NCBI GenBank assembly: GCA_014529385.2 | Contig: CM043968.1 | Coordinates: forward strand, 131,934,518-131,998,517 | Length of the DNA: 64,000 nucleotides | Source of the DNA: Adiantum capillus-veneris | Taxonomy: Eukaryota; Streptophyta; Polypodiopsida; Polypodiales; Pteridaceae | Direction: 5' to 3' | Position numbers and translations under genes: made by a program | Shown here: piece after piece, positions 45,008 to 57,082 of the stretch | Layout of the letters: the number at the start of each line of letters is the position of its first letter | Position numbering within the stretch: the stretch's first letter is position 1 | Notes under the pieces: model-generated | The model's input: only the letters and a program-made list of their open reading frames with translations | The model's database searches: none | What the model was told of the DNA's origin: nothing

Positions 45008-45239
45008 TTCATGTCGTCCCTAACATGACATCCTTGGTTTGTCTTTAGTGGAGTCCCGTCGATTTCAGCATCTGAAGATGTGACTCGTATCTCAGGTTTC
45101 CAATGGTCAATGTAGGGCCGAATATCTTACTTTCATGAGTAAAGAAACCAGTGTAGAATGCCTCCTCAAAGGCTTGCATGTGGAAACTAGGCATAAACAT
45201 GATTCTCTAATAAAAGAGGTGTAATACTTTTGGAGATGG

Positions 45240-48187
45240 CTACAAGTCTAAATCATACATCATATCTGTGACTGTGTCGGTCGTTGACAACAATGTTGAG
45301 CTGGTAGCATTATCCGGCGCGAACACTTCAATGCAAGCCAATAATGTTTTGCAAATCTTTTTGAGCATTTGACATGAAAGGTCAGGAGAGCCAATAAAGA
45401 GCTTAATGGTGCCTGTTAGGGTTTTCACCATGTAGGCCTTACTTATTCTCTCTCTCAACTTCGATCCTGGCATCCCGGGGTAATTAAGCCAATTCCGCTT
45501 CTTTGTTGTGATTCTGTCATGTTCTTGCCAGCTCCTGACTCGTGGCACTGGACAGAATGTTGCATCTTCCCTAACTTCCTTGGGTGCCTCCACCAAATAG
45601 AGTGGGTAGGCGGGGTACTTTGTCAACCACCCTTTCCTCCATCTTGGATGGGAGTCTACTATCTTCTTTGATTCCTCCTCTTTTGTGATGTTGCCTTCGT
45701 ATAGCGTGACATACTGCTCTTCTTTTATCCTTTTCTTTGTTTTCAGCACTTCAAACTTTAGTAGAGGAAGGGGCAATGTAGGTTGCATCCACTGTTCTTG
45801 TAGCACCTTAGTATCCAACCCTTGAAGTCCAATGGAGAACAGGAGTCTTCTTTCCCTCTCCATGGCCAGCTTTGCACTCTCCTCTGTTGCCTTCTCTATC
45901 TGCTCGTGCAATCTTTTTTCCTCCTCCTCGGTAAGTCTTAATGTTGTGGGATCTTCTTGTGTTGGGGCTGGATCTTCACTAGTTGTGGCTTCCCCAGTCT
46001 CTGGAAGCTCCACGGCTGCCCCGCCTCTTTCTTCTTGTTGATCCTCTGTATCTTTTATCACTTTGTCTTGTAGACCTTGGAGCTTCTTTCGGAGGGCCTC
46101 ATTCTCCGCTCTCAGTGCTTGGGTCTCTGATGTAAGTCGTTCTTCTACAGCCAATGAGCCCTCCGCAATGTGCAATCTCTGCACTTTCTCTAGCAGCAAT
46201 TCTCTTTGCAAACTTTGGATTTGATCTTCCAGACCGGGTACTATTGCTCCTTCTGGCTCTACTCCTGCTCTGCTAGCTCTTGGTGTGGATTCAAGCCTTA
46301 GGATTGTTCTCTCCTGCAGCTCCATCCTTTCTCGTAGCTCAATGAGCTCGTCCTTTGTAGCTTCCAATTCATCATTAATTGTTTCTTTGGCTTCTTGTGC
46401 ACTGGCCACCTCTCTTGAAGCATCAGCAAGTTGGAGGATTAGTCCATCTCTTTCATTTTCTGCTTGCAAGAGAGATGCCTTGAGGTACTCTGATTCTTTT
46501 AGTGCACTCTCATATTTGTTTGCAGCTCATCTTCTCTCTTTTCCACTTCTTCTTTGTTGTCCCTCATTGTCTTTGATCGGGCTTTGATCTGCTGCAATAG
46601 TTGATGCACTTTCTGGATATCTCTTTCATCCTCATCTTCAAGCTCATCCTCCGCCTTCTCAGGTACCAACCTCCGCTCTCTGTCGAATCGATTCTTGGTC
46701 CTCCTCTCCATTCCTCTCTTTTTTACGAGTGTTAAGGCAATGCCATACACAACTTTGAGGGGCTCTTCTTGAGTATATCCTGTGTCTATTAGAGCATCAT
46801 ATTGCTCTTTCTTCTCTTGAATTGGATCCGTTGCCTTCTCCTCTTGCTGTATTTCCGGCTTTTCTAGAACATCCACCTCAACTTCAGTAGTCCTCTCCTC
46901 CACTATCTTTTCCTCTCCTTCAGGACTAGACTCTTCTACCCTCCCCTTGCCCTTGTCACCTCCTTTTAATTCAGCTTTAAGGTGCTGAACTTCTGCTTCG
47001 GTGTATGGCTCTACTGGTTGCTTCTCCAATATAGCTTCTCATTCTTCATAAGCCTTGATATATTGATCGTACTGATCAATATTTGGTCTTGTTGAGCTGG
47101 CTCCAACTTTAGTTGGGTCTGGTACCCACTTTTCCTCAAAATCTCCTTTTAAGGTTCTCTCGGCTCTAAACTATTCAATTAGCCTCTCCATTCTGGCGGC
47201 TTTCTGGCTCTTAGTTTGCGTGGGAGCAGGTTTATTCTTGGTCTTCTTCTTGAGGGGCTCGTCTTCTTCTTCTTCTGGCTCGGAAACAATCTCTAGCTTC
47301 CGCCTTGCCCTTGTTGACACTCTCTTGGTGACCTCTGACTCGTCTTCATCTTCATCTATCTCTTTTAGCCATTTGTTTTGCGAGGGAGCGTTTGGCCACT
47401 GGTCCCTTGCTCCGATAGCTTCATAAGCTATCTTAGTCAACACTTCGGCTCCCCCAATGTACTTTGGCTTCTCGTTCTGCAAAGCAATTACTTCCTCATG
47501 AATGTGCTGAGCATAATTGACTTCCTTCGGGATGTTGCTCTTTATTGCCCGAGTGATGGTTGTGGCAATGGCATGTGATGGTGTGGTATACTTTTGTGGT
47601 CTTTTGCTGCATATGTGTAAAAATTGGTTGTAGAGCCGGCAAAGCTTTGCCGCTTTCGGATCTACCAGGTCTTCATAGGTGGGATTTTGCTTCTTTGGCC
47701 CATACACTTCTATGGCTTCTCTTCTTTCTCCAACTGAGCATCCTTTGTTGTGCAGCTTCAGAGCATCTGCAATGAGCTGAGGAGTGATAACCACTTCAAC
47801 CTTTTCCCCGTCCCAGGCTGTGAGTGTAGCCATTCTGTCTTTCTGTATGGTGGTTACCAACTCATACACTCTTTGAGCGTCTACTCCTGATGGTCTAGAA
47901 GTAAAAAATCTGTGGAGATCTGCCCTTTCTAGGTATCCACTTATCTCCTCTGTTCTGCTGTGGTCCTGCAGTTCTTGGGGAATCATTGGGATATCCACTG
48001 TTTGTCCCCATGGGTCTCTGAAAGTACCTTGGTATATCTTTATCCCCTGTTCTTCTAGCACTGCTTCTTCTATCCAAGTCTTTGTGGGCTTGAGAGTCTC
48101 TGGGGGAATAGAAAATGGCTCGGCTTCTGCTATTGCTTCTCTGAGTGTCGGTCTCTTTCTCTTTGTTGACGTCTTCCCCAAATCCAT
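45240..48187 (-). pseudogene. Unrecognised protein of about 980 codons in element U
   Basis: The ATG at 48,187 starts MDLGKTSTKRKRPTLREA. The frame is one continuous reading except for TAG at 47,171-47,173, TGA at 47,039-47,041 (both explicable as tryptophan TGG changed by G to A) and a one-base shift near 46,510. Region 1, about residues 50-270, is globular (FFTSRPSGVDAQRVYELV, KVEVVITPQLIADALKL, HIHEEVIALQNEKPKYIGG). A K/E-rich, NLS-like linker follows (RARRKLEIV, KKKTKNKPAP). Next are acidic and glutamate-rich segments and a long predicted coiled coil (46,469 to about 45,870; heptad-like LQRELLLEK, LRAENEALRKKL). The last domain runs from about 45,800 to 45,240 (RWRKGWLTKYPAYPLYLVEAPKE; RSWQEHDR). 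There are no zinc knuckle, protease or RT motifs. The first region distantly recalls the 'putative plant transposon protein' domain, but I cannot confirm that. It ends about 230 bases before a polypurine tract and LTR start, the place where extra ORFs sit in some LTR elements. Confidence 0.65.
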
Positions 48188-49049
48188 GGATCCTGTAACT
48201 CCAATTTCAGAAGTTAGCGTCTTTTTCAGTACTGAAAGCCGAAATTAAGCTTTTAACTATCCAAATGACTAAAAAATTAAAACATAAGCTATTCAGGGCC
48301 TAAGGATGCAAATTTGGGTGCAAAATCATGCTGGAGATATCATACGCGTATGATGTCTTTTGTGTCAAAATGGCTTGATATTGGTTGTGCTTGTAGCTGA
48401 TATTGCATACATCCATTCTATATGCCTGGATTTGAATTTGGGTCCCATTTGGTCAAGTTATGGTCATTTTAGTCCTGGTTAGGCTCTTTGCAAGATATTG
48501 AGGGGGAATTGGGTTTTGTGATCCAACTTGGATGAAACTTAGTGATTTGCTCTCAACTAGCATGTAGATCACTTCTGTGTGGTGGTTGCAACTCTGAAAT
48601 GCAAAATTCAAGTAGGGAGAGATCATACGCGTATGATGTCTTTTTGGGTAAAATTGAACCATTTTGCATTGTAAGCTTGGATTTGGCTTTATATAGGCTT
48701 AGGCAATGATTTTATGAAATTTGGGTATAGTTTGGACTAAAATTGGCTCTGGAGACATCATACGCGTATCATGTCTTTTGTGTCATTTTTGCATGAGATT
48801 GGTTCTGTGGGCTCCTCATATGATAGTAAAGGATTGTGTGTACCCAAATATTGACTTGAAGTTGAGTATGATGTATTTTGGCAAGATTAGGCTCTAAATA
48901 GAGTATTTTCCGCTAATTGAGCTAATGGAGTGATCCCCTTGACCAAATGGTACCAAAATTCATATGTGGCATGTATTTGATATATATAATGGATATATGA
49001 TGAGAAATGATCAATTTTGGCTCTGTATGTGCAAAGTGACATCATACGC
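48188..49049 (-). promoter_or_regulatory. Leader/promoter region with repeated long palindromes
   Basis: Three full and one half copy of an inverted repeat with half-site GACATCATACG (no spacer, centre ACGCGT) lie at 48,336-48,357, 48,619-48,640, 48,754-48,775 and 49,038-49,049. Spacings are 283, 135 and 284. Copies 1 and 2 keep a perfect 16-base palindrome; copy 3 has one changed base in its right arm; copy 4 is cut at its centre by the G1b LTR. The region lies directly upstream of the unrecognised 980-codon frame. Confidence 0.7.
48685..48697 (-). promoter_or_regulatory. TATA box upstream of the 980-codon frame
   Basis: The minus strand reads CCTATATAAAGCC, about 500 bases before the ATG at 48,187, with palindrome copies on both sides. 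A long 5' leader would result if it is used. Confidence 0.5.
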
Positions 49050-50022
49050 TGTTAGGAGTTTTTTGGAGCAAGTGATTGCGCATATGTACATAGCCATGCA
49101 TGGTGCATCAAATAAAGAATTGCTCATTTTCCAGAGCCAGGTGGCTACGTGGGGCCCACATGTGTACAGGTAGGACATGGTGTACATAGTGCATCGATTT
49201 TCACTATTACCAGTACCAGTGTGTTTTTTCTATAATAATGAGGAGTTGATAGCGCGTAAAACGTCTTGAGGAAGCTACCCGTGGACCGAAGACATGAGGT
49301 AAGCAGGTGTGTCAGATGGCATCTAGTGGCGTCAGGAGGGCGAATGGGGTCAATACTTGCACGTGGATAAGTACGGCCACAACGTGGGTGTTTTCTTGCA
49401 AAAATTATGCAAAAAGGTCATTATGAGGACCATATTTTGGGGCCACTTCATGTGGTGGTGGGATGCATTATTGAAAAGTGTTGAGTGCCAGGTGTGCGGA
49501 TGATGCAAGAAGGTGACAACTATGCACTGCGAGGTTAGTTTTTGGCTTGTTCGGGTCCGTTTGAGATCAACTAAAAGGCCAAGGGTGACCAAGTAATAAA
49601 GATAAGTGTGGCAACTGGAAAAACTGAGAGAAGACTAGAAAAAATGTGGAGACAAGAGGAGGAACAACTGCAACTGTGTTTTTTGGGGTTTTTGGAGCCT
49701 GTTTTGGCCGTAAACTGCTTATCCGAGGTCGGATTGGAGCACTTTGACATTGTAGACTGGGGTTTTGGGCCGTTCCGGATGTGATGGCGCTATCCATTTT
49801 GCCAAATTACTCACTATTTTTCTGCTGATTTGGCTATAAATTTCTCCTATGAGCGAAGCTTCTGCTCCAATTTGGGATTGTATCTGGCATATTTTACCCA
49901 TATTGTGTGAGCTATTTGCCCCATTGGTGCTGGCCCAAGCTTAACTGTATCTAAACATAAGAAATTATCCTCTTTTGAGCTGAGTTTTTTGGGTGTGTTT
50001 GTGTGTGTGTGTGTGTGTGTTT

Positions 50023-50739
50023 TGTTAGAAAATAAGACGTAGCTAAATAGATAATTGAGTAGATTACTTAATGGAGAGAGACACATTTACATACACGAGA
50101 TTATAGAGTAGAGAGAGAGAGAGAGAGAGTACACACAATATGCGTGGTTCACCCATTGTGGGCTACATCCACAGGAAAGCAGCCACTCAATGACTTTAGT
50201 AATTCAAAACAAGAAGTAGTTTACAAAGGGATTATACCCTTTTGGAGCTCCCACCTTGCTTCACTCTCACCACCTCACACCCACCTTGTTGCATCAACTT
50301 CACACTATGAAATGTGTGTAGAAATGGCTTCCTTTTATAGGCCAAAAGGGCTGCCCTCTCTCATGAGAGGTAGCCATGTGTAGCCGTCCTTGTGTGAATA
50401 AGTCCAAATCGGACCCTCCAACCCGCCCATGTGTGGACGCCCTTGTGTAGACAAATCCGCTTTTGAATTCGGCGACTGGCCACTGGCCATTGACTACAGG
50501 ACACGGCCAACCGACCGGTCGATTTTCGACCACTTTTCGGCGAGGGGGAAAAAAAAGTCTCGGGGGTTCCGCCCCCGGGGCCCCTAAAGTTGTCCCTGAA
50601 TTTTGGCCGTAAAATTTTTTGGTTTCCGACGAGTGATTTTCCTTCACGCGCGATGGCTTCTCCTCATAATGGGGGCCTTACAAATGTGCACTTTTACCAC
50701 AAAAAATTACAATGGGTAAATCAGGCTCCATACTTAACA
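50023..50739 (-). repeat. 3' LTR of C2
   Basis: 717 bp with a (GA)n tract at about 50,111. A G/C-rich stretch at 50,560-50,585 has no match in the other LTR. The polypurine stretch AAGTGGGAGAT precedes it on the minus strand. Confidence 0.9.
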
Positions 50740-51481
50740 ATCTCCCACTTGGAGTCTGATCTCCAAACCAAACCTGTGACTGCTTTCCATCCTGGCTTCT
50801 TATCGTTGAATCCTTGTTGACCACCTTTGTAAACATGTTTGTAGGATTTTCACTTGTACGCACCTTTCCTAGCTTTAGTTGTCCCTCTTCCAAAAGAGTG
50901 CATATGAAGTGATATCTCACCTCAATGTGCTTTTTCCTTGAATAAAAGGCCGAGTTCTTCACAAGATGAATAGAGCTTTGGCTATCCCTGTACAAGACAC
51001 AATTTTCTTGTTTGAATCCAAGCTCTTCTAAGAATCTGTGAAGCCACATAATTTCTTTGCTTGCCTCTGTCATTGCTACATACTTTGCTTCCGTGGTAGA
51101 AAGTGAGACCACTTTCTGCAACTTTGAAGCCAAGCTTATTGTTGTGCCTCCAACTGTGAATACATAGCCCGTAGTGCTCCTTCGAGTATCTTTGTCACCT
51201 GCCATATCTGCATCAGCATACCCTTGAAGAAAAATATCAGTTCCTCCAAAATACAAAGCATTTGTTGTTGTCCCTTTTAGATACCTAAGTATCCACTTCA
51301 AATCTTGCCAATGCTCTTTACCTGGGTTCTCCATGAACCTACTCACAAATCCCACTGCATGTGCAATGTCTGGCCTTTTCCAGACCATAGCATACATTAG
51401 AGACCCTACCGCCACAGCATATGGAACTTTAGACATATAGGCTATCTCCTCTTGTGTCTTTGGACACATATCCTTGTTAGT
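50740..51481 (-). pseudogene. pol: RNase H and 3' end of C2 pol
   Basis: AVAVGSLMYAMVWKRPDIAHAVG, LKWILRYLKGT, YADADMAGDKDTRRSTTGYVF, SLSTTEAKYVAMTEASKEI, DSQSSIHLVKN and KHIEVRYHFI follow in the usual copia order. A frame break separates this from the RT frame at about 51,475. RNase H acidic residues are present. Confidence 0.9.
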
Positions 51482-54400
51482 TTAAAGTGACCAGCCAAAG
51501 GTGTAGAAACTGGTTTTGCATTTTGCATTGCAAACCTTTGTAGTACCTTCTTGATGTAATCCTCTTGAGATAGCTTTATTGTCTTCTTCGTCTTGTTCCT
51601 TGATATTTTCATACCAAGTATCCTCTTTGTAGCACCTAAATCTTTCATTGAAAAATATTTAGACAGCTCCTCTTTTAGGTCTTTGATGTCCTGCATGTTA
51701 GCACTTGCAATCAACATGTCATCAACATACAACATTAGGATGATGAAATTCCCATCTCCCAAATTCTTCGTGTAGACGCAGTGATCCGAGTTGCATCTTG
51801 TGAATCCATGATCCAACATCCATGGATCAAACTTCAAGTACCATTGTCTCGATGCTTCCTTTAAACCGTACAAGATCTTCTTTGATCTGCAAACCATTTT
51901 CTCCTTACCATTTGGATGTTCTGGAGCAAGTGCATGCTTTTCCATTCCCCAATCCTGCGGATCGTCCATTGTGTCATATCTAAGTCCTTTTCATACCCCT
52001 TTGGTTGAAGCATGTAGATTTCCTCCTCTAAGTCACTGTGAGCGAATGCTGTATTTACATCCATTTGCTTGAGATTTAAATCATGAGCACCCACAAGGCT
52101 TAAGACAAGCCTAATTGAGTTCATTTTTACAATAGGAGAAAATATTTCATTGAAGTCAATACCTTTCTTTTGAGAAAACCCTTTTACCACAAGCCTAGAC
52201 TTGTACCTTTTCTTCCCACCTTCTTCTTCCTTCAGCTTGTACACCCATTTGTTTTGAAGTGCCAGCTTACCTTTAGGCAACTCAACCAACTCCCATGTTT
52301 GGTTGCGATGTAGTGAGTCCATGTCCACTTGCATGCTCTTTGTCCATTCTTCTTTGGATTCATGTTGCATAGCTTCTTCATATGATTCCGGCTCTCCAGA
52401 ATCTGAGATCAAGAGATGGTTGAAGGAAGGAACAAACCTTTCTGGAGGTCTTCTTGCTCTTGTAGATCTTCGGGGAATAGGTTGAGGCTCCAAATTTGGT
52501 TGACTTTGTTGCACATTGTCACCGTTTGCAGTCCTTGAGTCTTCACCGTCCTCAAGCTCCATGTACTCATCACCTTTCTTTTGTTTGTTTTCTTTCCAAG
52601 TAATCTTTGTACCTATAATGTTCGTTAAAAATTACATCCCTACTCCTTAAGAATTTACCATCTTCAGGATTCCATAGGCGATACCCAAAGTCAGCTTCTC
52701 CATAGACAATGAAGAAACACTTTTTGGACTTTAAATCTAGCTTTGATATTATACTTCTATGTATGTGCATGAAAGCCTCACACCCAAACACTTTGAGAAA
52801 TGCATAATTCACCGATTTACCTATCCATGACTCTTCTGGAACTTCCCCATTCATTTGCTCGAGATTTAAATCATGAGCACCCACAAGGCTTAAGACAAGC
52901 CTATTTAAGTTCATTTTTACAACAGGAGAAAATATTTCATTGAAGTCAATACCTTTCTTTTGAGAAAACACTTTTACCACAAGCGTAGACTTGTACATTT
53001 TCTTCCCACCTTCTTCTTCCTTCAGCTTGTACACCCATTTGTTTTGAAGTGCCAGCTTACCTTTAGGCAACTCAACCAACTCCCATGTTTGGTTGCGATG
53101 TAGTGAGTCCATGTCCACTTGCATACTCTTTGTCCATTCTTCTTTGGATTCATGTTGCATAGCTTCTTCGTATGATTCCGGCTCTCCAGAATCTGAGATC
53201 AAGAGATGGTTGAAGGAAGGAACAAACCTTTCTGGAGGTCTACTTGCTCTTGTAGATCTTTGGGGAATAGGTTGAGGCTCCAAATTTGGTTGACTTTGTT
53301 GCACATTGTCACCGTTTGCAGTCCTTGAGTCTTCACTGTCCTCAAGCTCCATGTACTCATCACCTTTCTTTTGTTTTTTTTCTTTCCAAGTAATCTTTGT
53401 ACCTATAATGTTCGTTAAAAATTACATCCCTACTCCTTAAGAATTTACCATCTTCAGGATTCCATAGGCGATACCCAAAGTCAGCTTCTCCATAGCCAAT
53501 GAAGAAACACTTTTTGGACTTTAAATCTAGCTTTGATCTTATACTTCTATGTATGTGCATGAAAGCCTCACACCCAAACACTTTGAGAAATGCATAATTC
53601 ACCGATTTACCTATCCATGCCTCTTCTGGAACTTCCCCATTCATTTGCTCGAGATTTAAATCATGAGCACCCACAAGGCTTAAGACAAGCCTATTTAAGT
53701 TCATTTTTACAACATGAGAAAATATTTCATTGAAGTCAATACCTTTCTTTTGAGAAAACACTTTTACCACAAGCCTAGACTTGTACCTTTTCTTCCCACC
53801 TTCTTCTTCCTTCAGCTTGTACACCAATTTGTTTTGAAGTGCCCGCTTAACTTTAGGCAACTCAACCAACTCCTATGTTTGGTTGCGATGTAGTGAGTCC
53901 ATCTCCACTTGCATGCTCTTCATCCATTCTTCTTTGGATTCATGTTGCATAGCTTCTTCGTATGATTCCGACTCTCTAGAATCTGAGATCAAGAGATGGT
54001 TTAGGGAAGGAATAAACCTTTCTCGAGGTCTACTTGATCTTGTAGATCTTCGGGGAATACGTTGAGGCTCCTCATTTGGTTGATGTTGTTGCACATTGTC
54101 ACCGTTTGCAGTCCTTGAGTCTTCACCATCCTCAAGATCCATGTACTCATCACTTGTTTCTTTTGTTTGTTTTCTTTCCAAGTAATCTTTGTACATATTT
54201 TGTTCATTAAAAATTACATCCCTACTCCTTAAGATTTTACCATCTTCAGGATTCCATAGGCGATACCCAAAGTCAGCTTCTCCATAGCCACTGAAGAAAC
54301 ACTTTTTGGACGTTGCATCTAGCTTTGATCTTAGGCTTCTATCTATGTGCATGAAAGCCTCACACCCAAAAACTTTGAGAAATGCATAATTCACCGATTT

Positions 54401-54874
54401 ACCTGTCCATGCCTCTTCTGGAACTCCCCCATCTAATGCCATTGAGGGTGACCGGTTGATTAAGTACACAGACGTACTTACAGCTTCCACCCAAAGCTCA
54501 AGCGGTAGGCCTGCATGTAGCCGCATGCTTCGTGCTCGCTCCATGATTGTCCTGTTCATCCTTTCTGAAATCCCATTTTGTTGAGGTGTCCTTGGGGTTG
54601 TCCTTTGTCTCCGAATTCCATTGCTAGCACAAAAGCTTTCAAAAGCTTGGCTGCAATATTCGCCTCCATTGTTGGACCTGAGGCATTTAACCTTGGTACC
54701 TGTTTTATTCTCCACAAAGGCTTTCCACCTTTGAAATATGGAAAATACATCGGATCTATTCTTCATGACATAAACCCATGTTTTTCTAGTCGCATCGTCT
54801 ATGAATGTTACATAGTACAATGAGCCACCAAGTGATGGTGTACTTGCAGGACCCCAAACATCAGAATGAACCAA
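51442..54874 (-). pseudogene. pol: Integrase and reverse transcriptase of C2, with tandem triplication
   Basis: Integrase starts VHSDVWGP (54,870) with FIDDATRKTWVY, then RSNNGGEY where the usual catalytic aspartate (SDNGGE) is asparagine, and PQQNGISERMNRT. The segment from the integrase C-terminus (VPEEAWTGKSVNYAFLKVFG) to the RT start (GIDFNEIFSPVVKMN, LVLSLVGAHDLNL) then occurs three times. The junctions at 53,640 and 52,850 are 790 bases apart. After the third copy the normal RT continues: MDVNTAFAHSDLEEEIYM, KKILYGLKEASRQW and LYVDDMLIAS (51,729 leftward). Since 790 is not a multiple of three and small indels occur between units, the frame is broken. The element is inactive in this form. 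Confidence 0.9.
52065..54430 (-). repeat. 790-bp tandem triplication inside C2 pol
   Basis: Identical junctions read ACTTCCCCAT/TCATTTGCTCGAGATTT at 53,641 and 52,851. Each joins an RT segment end (DLNLEQM) to an integrase segment start (NGEVPEE). The outer copies run into normal flanking sequence at about 54,430 and 52,065. The two inner copies are more alike than either is to the rightmost copy. Confidence 0.85.
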
Positions 54875-55501
54875 CTCAAATTTTTTATTTTTTCTTTCAT
54901 TTTCTTATTTTTGAAATTTTACCCTCTTTTGTTTACCATAAACACAATCTTCACAGAACTCTAAGTCCACTTCTTTCAAACCTGGTAGAAGCTTCTCTGT
55001 TTGAAGGATTTGCATTCCTTTGGCACTTATATGCCCAAGCCGGTAGTGCCACACCACACTGCCAACTTCTATAGTTGCTACACAAGCGGAAGGTTGCGTG
55101 CTAACAGTTCACAAGTAAAGTGTACCAACCTTTTCTCCCTTGGAAACCACCAAAGATCCCTTTGAGATATTCCACCGTTTGTTTCCGAATGCAATGTTGT
55201 GACCTTCATCGTCCAATTGTCCTGTAGAGATCAAATTTTTGCGAAGAGAAGGAACATGCCTAACATCTTTAAGCTTCCATTCATTTTCATTAGCAGTTTT
55301 GATAGAAATTGTACCTTTGCCGACAATCTCACAAGCTTCATCATCTCCCAAGTATACATACCCAAAATTACCTTTGGTGTAGTCTTGTAAATGTTGCTTG
55401 TGTGGTGTCGCATGGAATGAAGCCCCGGAATCTACTATCCAGGAATTAGACACACTGTCTAATGAGAGAATTAGAGCATCTTGCTCTACTTTACCTGCCA
55501 C
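54875..55501 (-). pseudogene. pol: Protease and pre-integrase finger of C2
   Basis: WIVDSGASFHATPH marks the protease active site near 55,440. Downstream, VRHVPSLRKNLISTGQL and, after a stop at 55,109, VVWHYRLGHISAKGM and CEDCVYGKQKR give the HHCC finger. A second stop lies near 54,912 before VHSDVWGP. All parts share one frame. Confidence 0.85.
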
Positions 55502-56310
55502 ATTGGCCTCCGATGTTGGCTTGTTGTCTTGAGACTCTGTCTCATTCTTCTTCTTGGACCATCAATCCTTCTTGACGTGGCCCTTCTTGCCGCAGTTCCA
55601 ACATTCAAGAACTGACTTTGTGCGTGACTTGCTCCACCTTGAGCGATCACAATGCTTTTGGTTTTTGAACCTCTCCTTAGGCCTTCCTCTTGTTTCCATT
55701 GACAGTGCAGGACTTGATGATTCTCCTGTGCTTCTCCTTCGTATTTCATTGCTTAGGAGAACACCCACAACATCATCAAACTTAAGAGTATTTGTGCCAG
55801 AAATAGAATTACTTACAGCTATCACAAGGCTGTCCCAACTATTCGGTAGAGATGATAGTATAAGAAGAGCTCGCACTTTGTCATCGAAATTGATTTTCAC
55901 GGATCGAAGTTGACTTATGTTTGTGTTAAAGTCATTTAGGTGTTCTGCAACTAAACCATTCTCTGCCATCTTTAGATTGAACAAGCGCTTCATAAGAAAT
56001 ACCTTATTGGATGCTGATGGTTTCTCATAGAAGTCGTCAAGTGACTTCATCAAGTCCTCCATGGTCTTCATCTCCGAAACATTGAGGCCACCGTTGACGC
56101 CAAGCATTACCGGATTGTTCCCAGTGCCTTTCGATCAAGGACAATCCATGCTTCATCTGCCATCGTTGCGCACTTCTTTGCAAGACCGCCTAGTGGCAAA
56201 TAGAGGTCCTTATGGTAGACATAGTCTTCAATCTGCACCTTCCAATGTTGGTAGTTTTTGCCATTGAACTTCTCAATCATGAGGTTCTGTTCCTCCGCCA
56301 TAACTCCCAC
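55502..56310 (-). pseudogene. gag: Gag of C2
   Basis: The ATG at 56,310 gives MGVMAEEQNLMIEKFNGKNY with the FNGKNYQHWKVQIEDYV block. A frameshift at about 56,107 (DRKALGTIR) is followed by MYEKP-like DFYEKPSASNKVFLMKRLFNLKM, VAEHLNDFN and a zinc knuckle CWNCGKKGHVKKD whose last cysteine is a stop (55,562). The sequence is typical of Tnt1/Tork-type copia Gags. Confidence 0.85.
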
Positions 56311-56360
56311 TCAATTCAAGGAATCCTTTCCTTGAGATAATTTAGCTACAAGAAAACCTT

Positions 56361-56372
56361 GCTCTGATACCA
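56361..56372 (-). promoter_or_regulatory. Primer-binding site of C2
   Basis: The minus strand reads TGGTATCAGAGC four bases after the LTR end, the initiator tRNA-Met complement. Confidence 0.95.
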
Positions 56373-56376
56373 GTTG

Positions 56377-56460
56377 TGTTAGAAAATAAGACGTAGCTAA
56401 ATAGATAATTGAGTAGATTACTTAATAGAGAGAGACAGATTTACATACACGAGATTATAG

Positions 56461-56497
<37 letters not shown>

Positions 56498-57082
56498 CAA
56501 GTTATACGTGGTTCACCCAATGTGGGCTACGTCCACGGAAAAGTAGCTACTCAATGGCTTTAGTACTTCAAAACAAGAAGTACTTTACAAAGGGATTATA
56601 CCCTTTTGGAGCTCCCGCCTTGCTTCACTCTCACCCCCTCACACCCACCTTGTTGTATCAACTTCACACTATGAAATGTGTGTAGAAATGGTCTCCTTTT
56701 ATAGGCCAAAAGGGCTGCCCTCTCTCATGAGAGGCAACCATGTGTAGCCGTCCTTGTGTGAATAAGTCCAAATCGGACCCTCCAATCCGCCCATGTGTGG
56801 CCGCCCTTGTGTAGACCAATCCGCTTTTGAATTGGGCCACCGACCACCGGCCATTGACTTCTGACCACTGGCCACCGGCCATTGAGTACTGGCCACCAGC
56901 CAACCGACTGGTCAATTTCCGGCTACTTTCCGACCTCCTTCTGGCCATAATATTCCAACGAGAAGGAATATTTTGGCGAGGGGGGAAAAAAAGTATCGAC
57001 TTCTCCTCATAATGGGGGCCTTACAAATGTGTGCTTTTACCAGAGAAAATTACAAGGGGTAAATCAGGCTCCATACTTAACA
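56377..57082 (-). repeat. 5' LTR of C2
   Basis: 706 bp with a (GA)n tract at about 56,466-56,493. The part at 56,820-57,000 differs strongly from the other LTR in length and sequence. Confidence 0.9.

Larger units (their letters stand above)
50023..57082 (-). mobile_element. Complete Ty1/copia element C2 (Tnt1/Tork-like, 7060 bp)
   Basis: LTRs 50,023-50,739 (717 bp) and 56,377-57,082 (706 bp) have TGTTAG...TTAACA ends. Flanks TGTTT and TGTCT form a 5-base target duplication with one mismatch, inside a (GT)n tract of the G1b LTR. Coding is on the minus strand: gag, protease, integrase, RT, RNase H. The extra length comes from a 790-bp tandem triplication in pol. The LTRs have diverged clearly, so the insertion is not recent. 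Confidence 0.95.

Noticed and set aside
45240-48187. Reading the long minus-strand frame as a standard Gag
   Set aside because: No zinc knuckle, no Gag core motif and a long coiled coil; position next to the 3' polypurine tract also argues against it.
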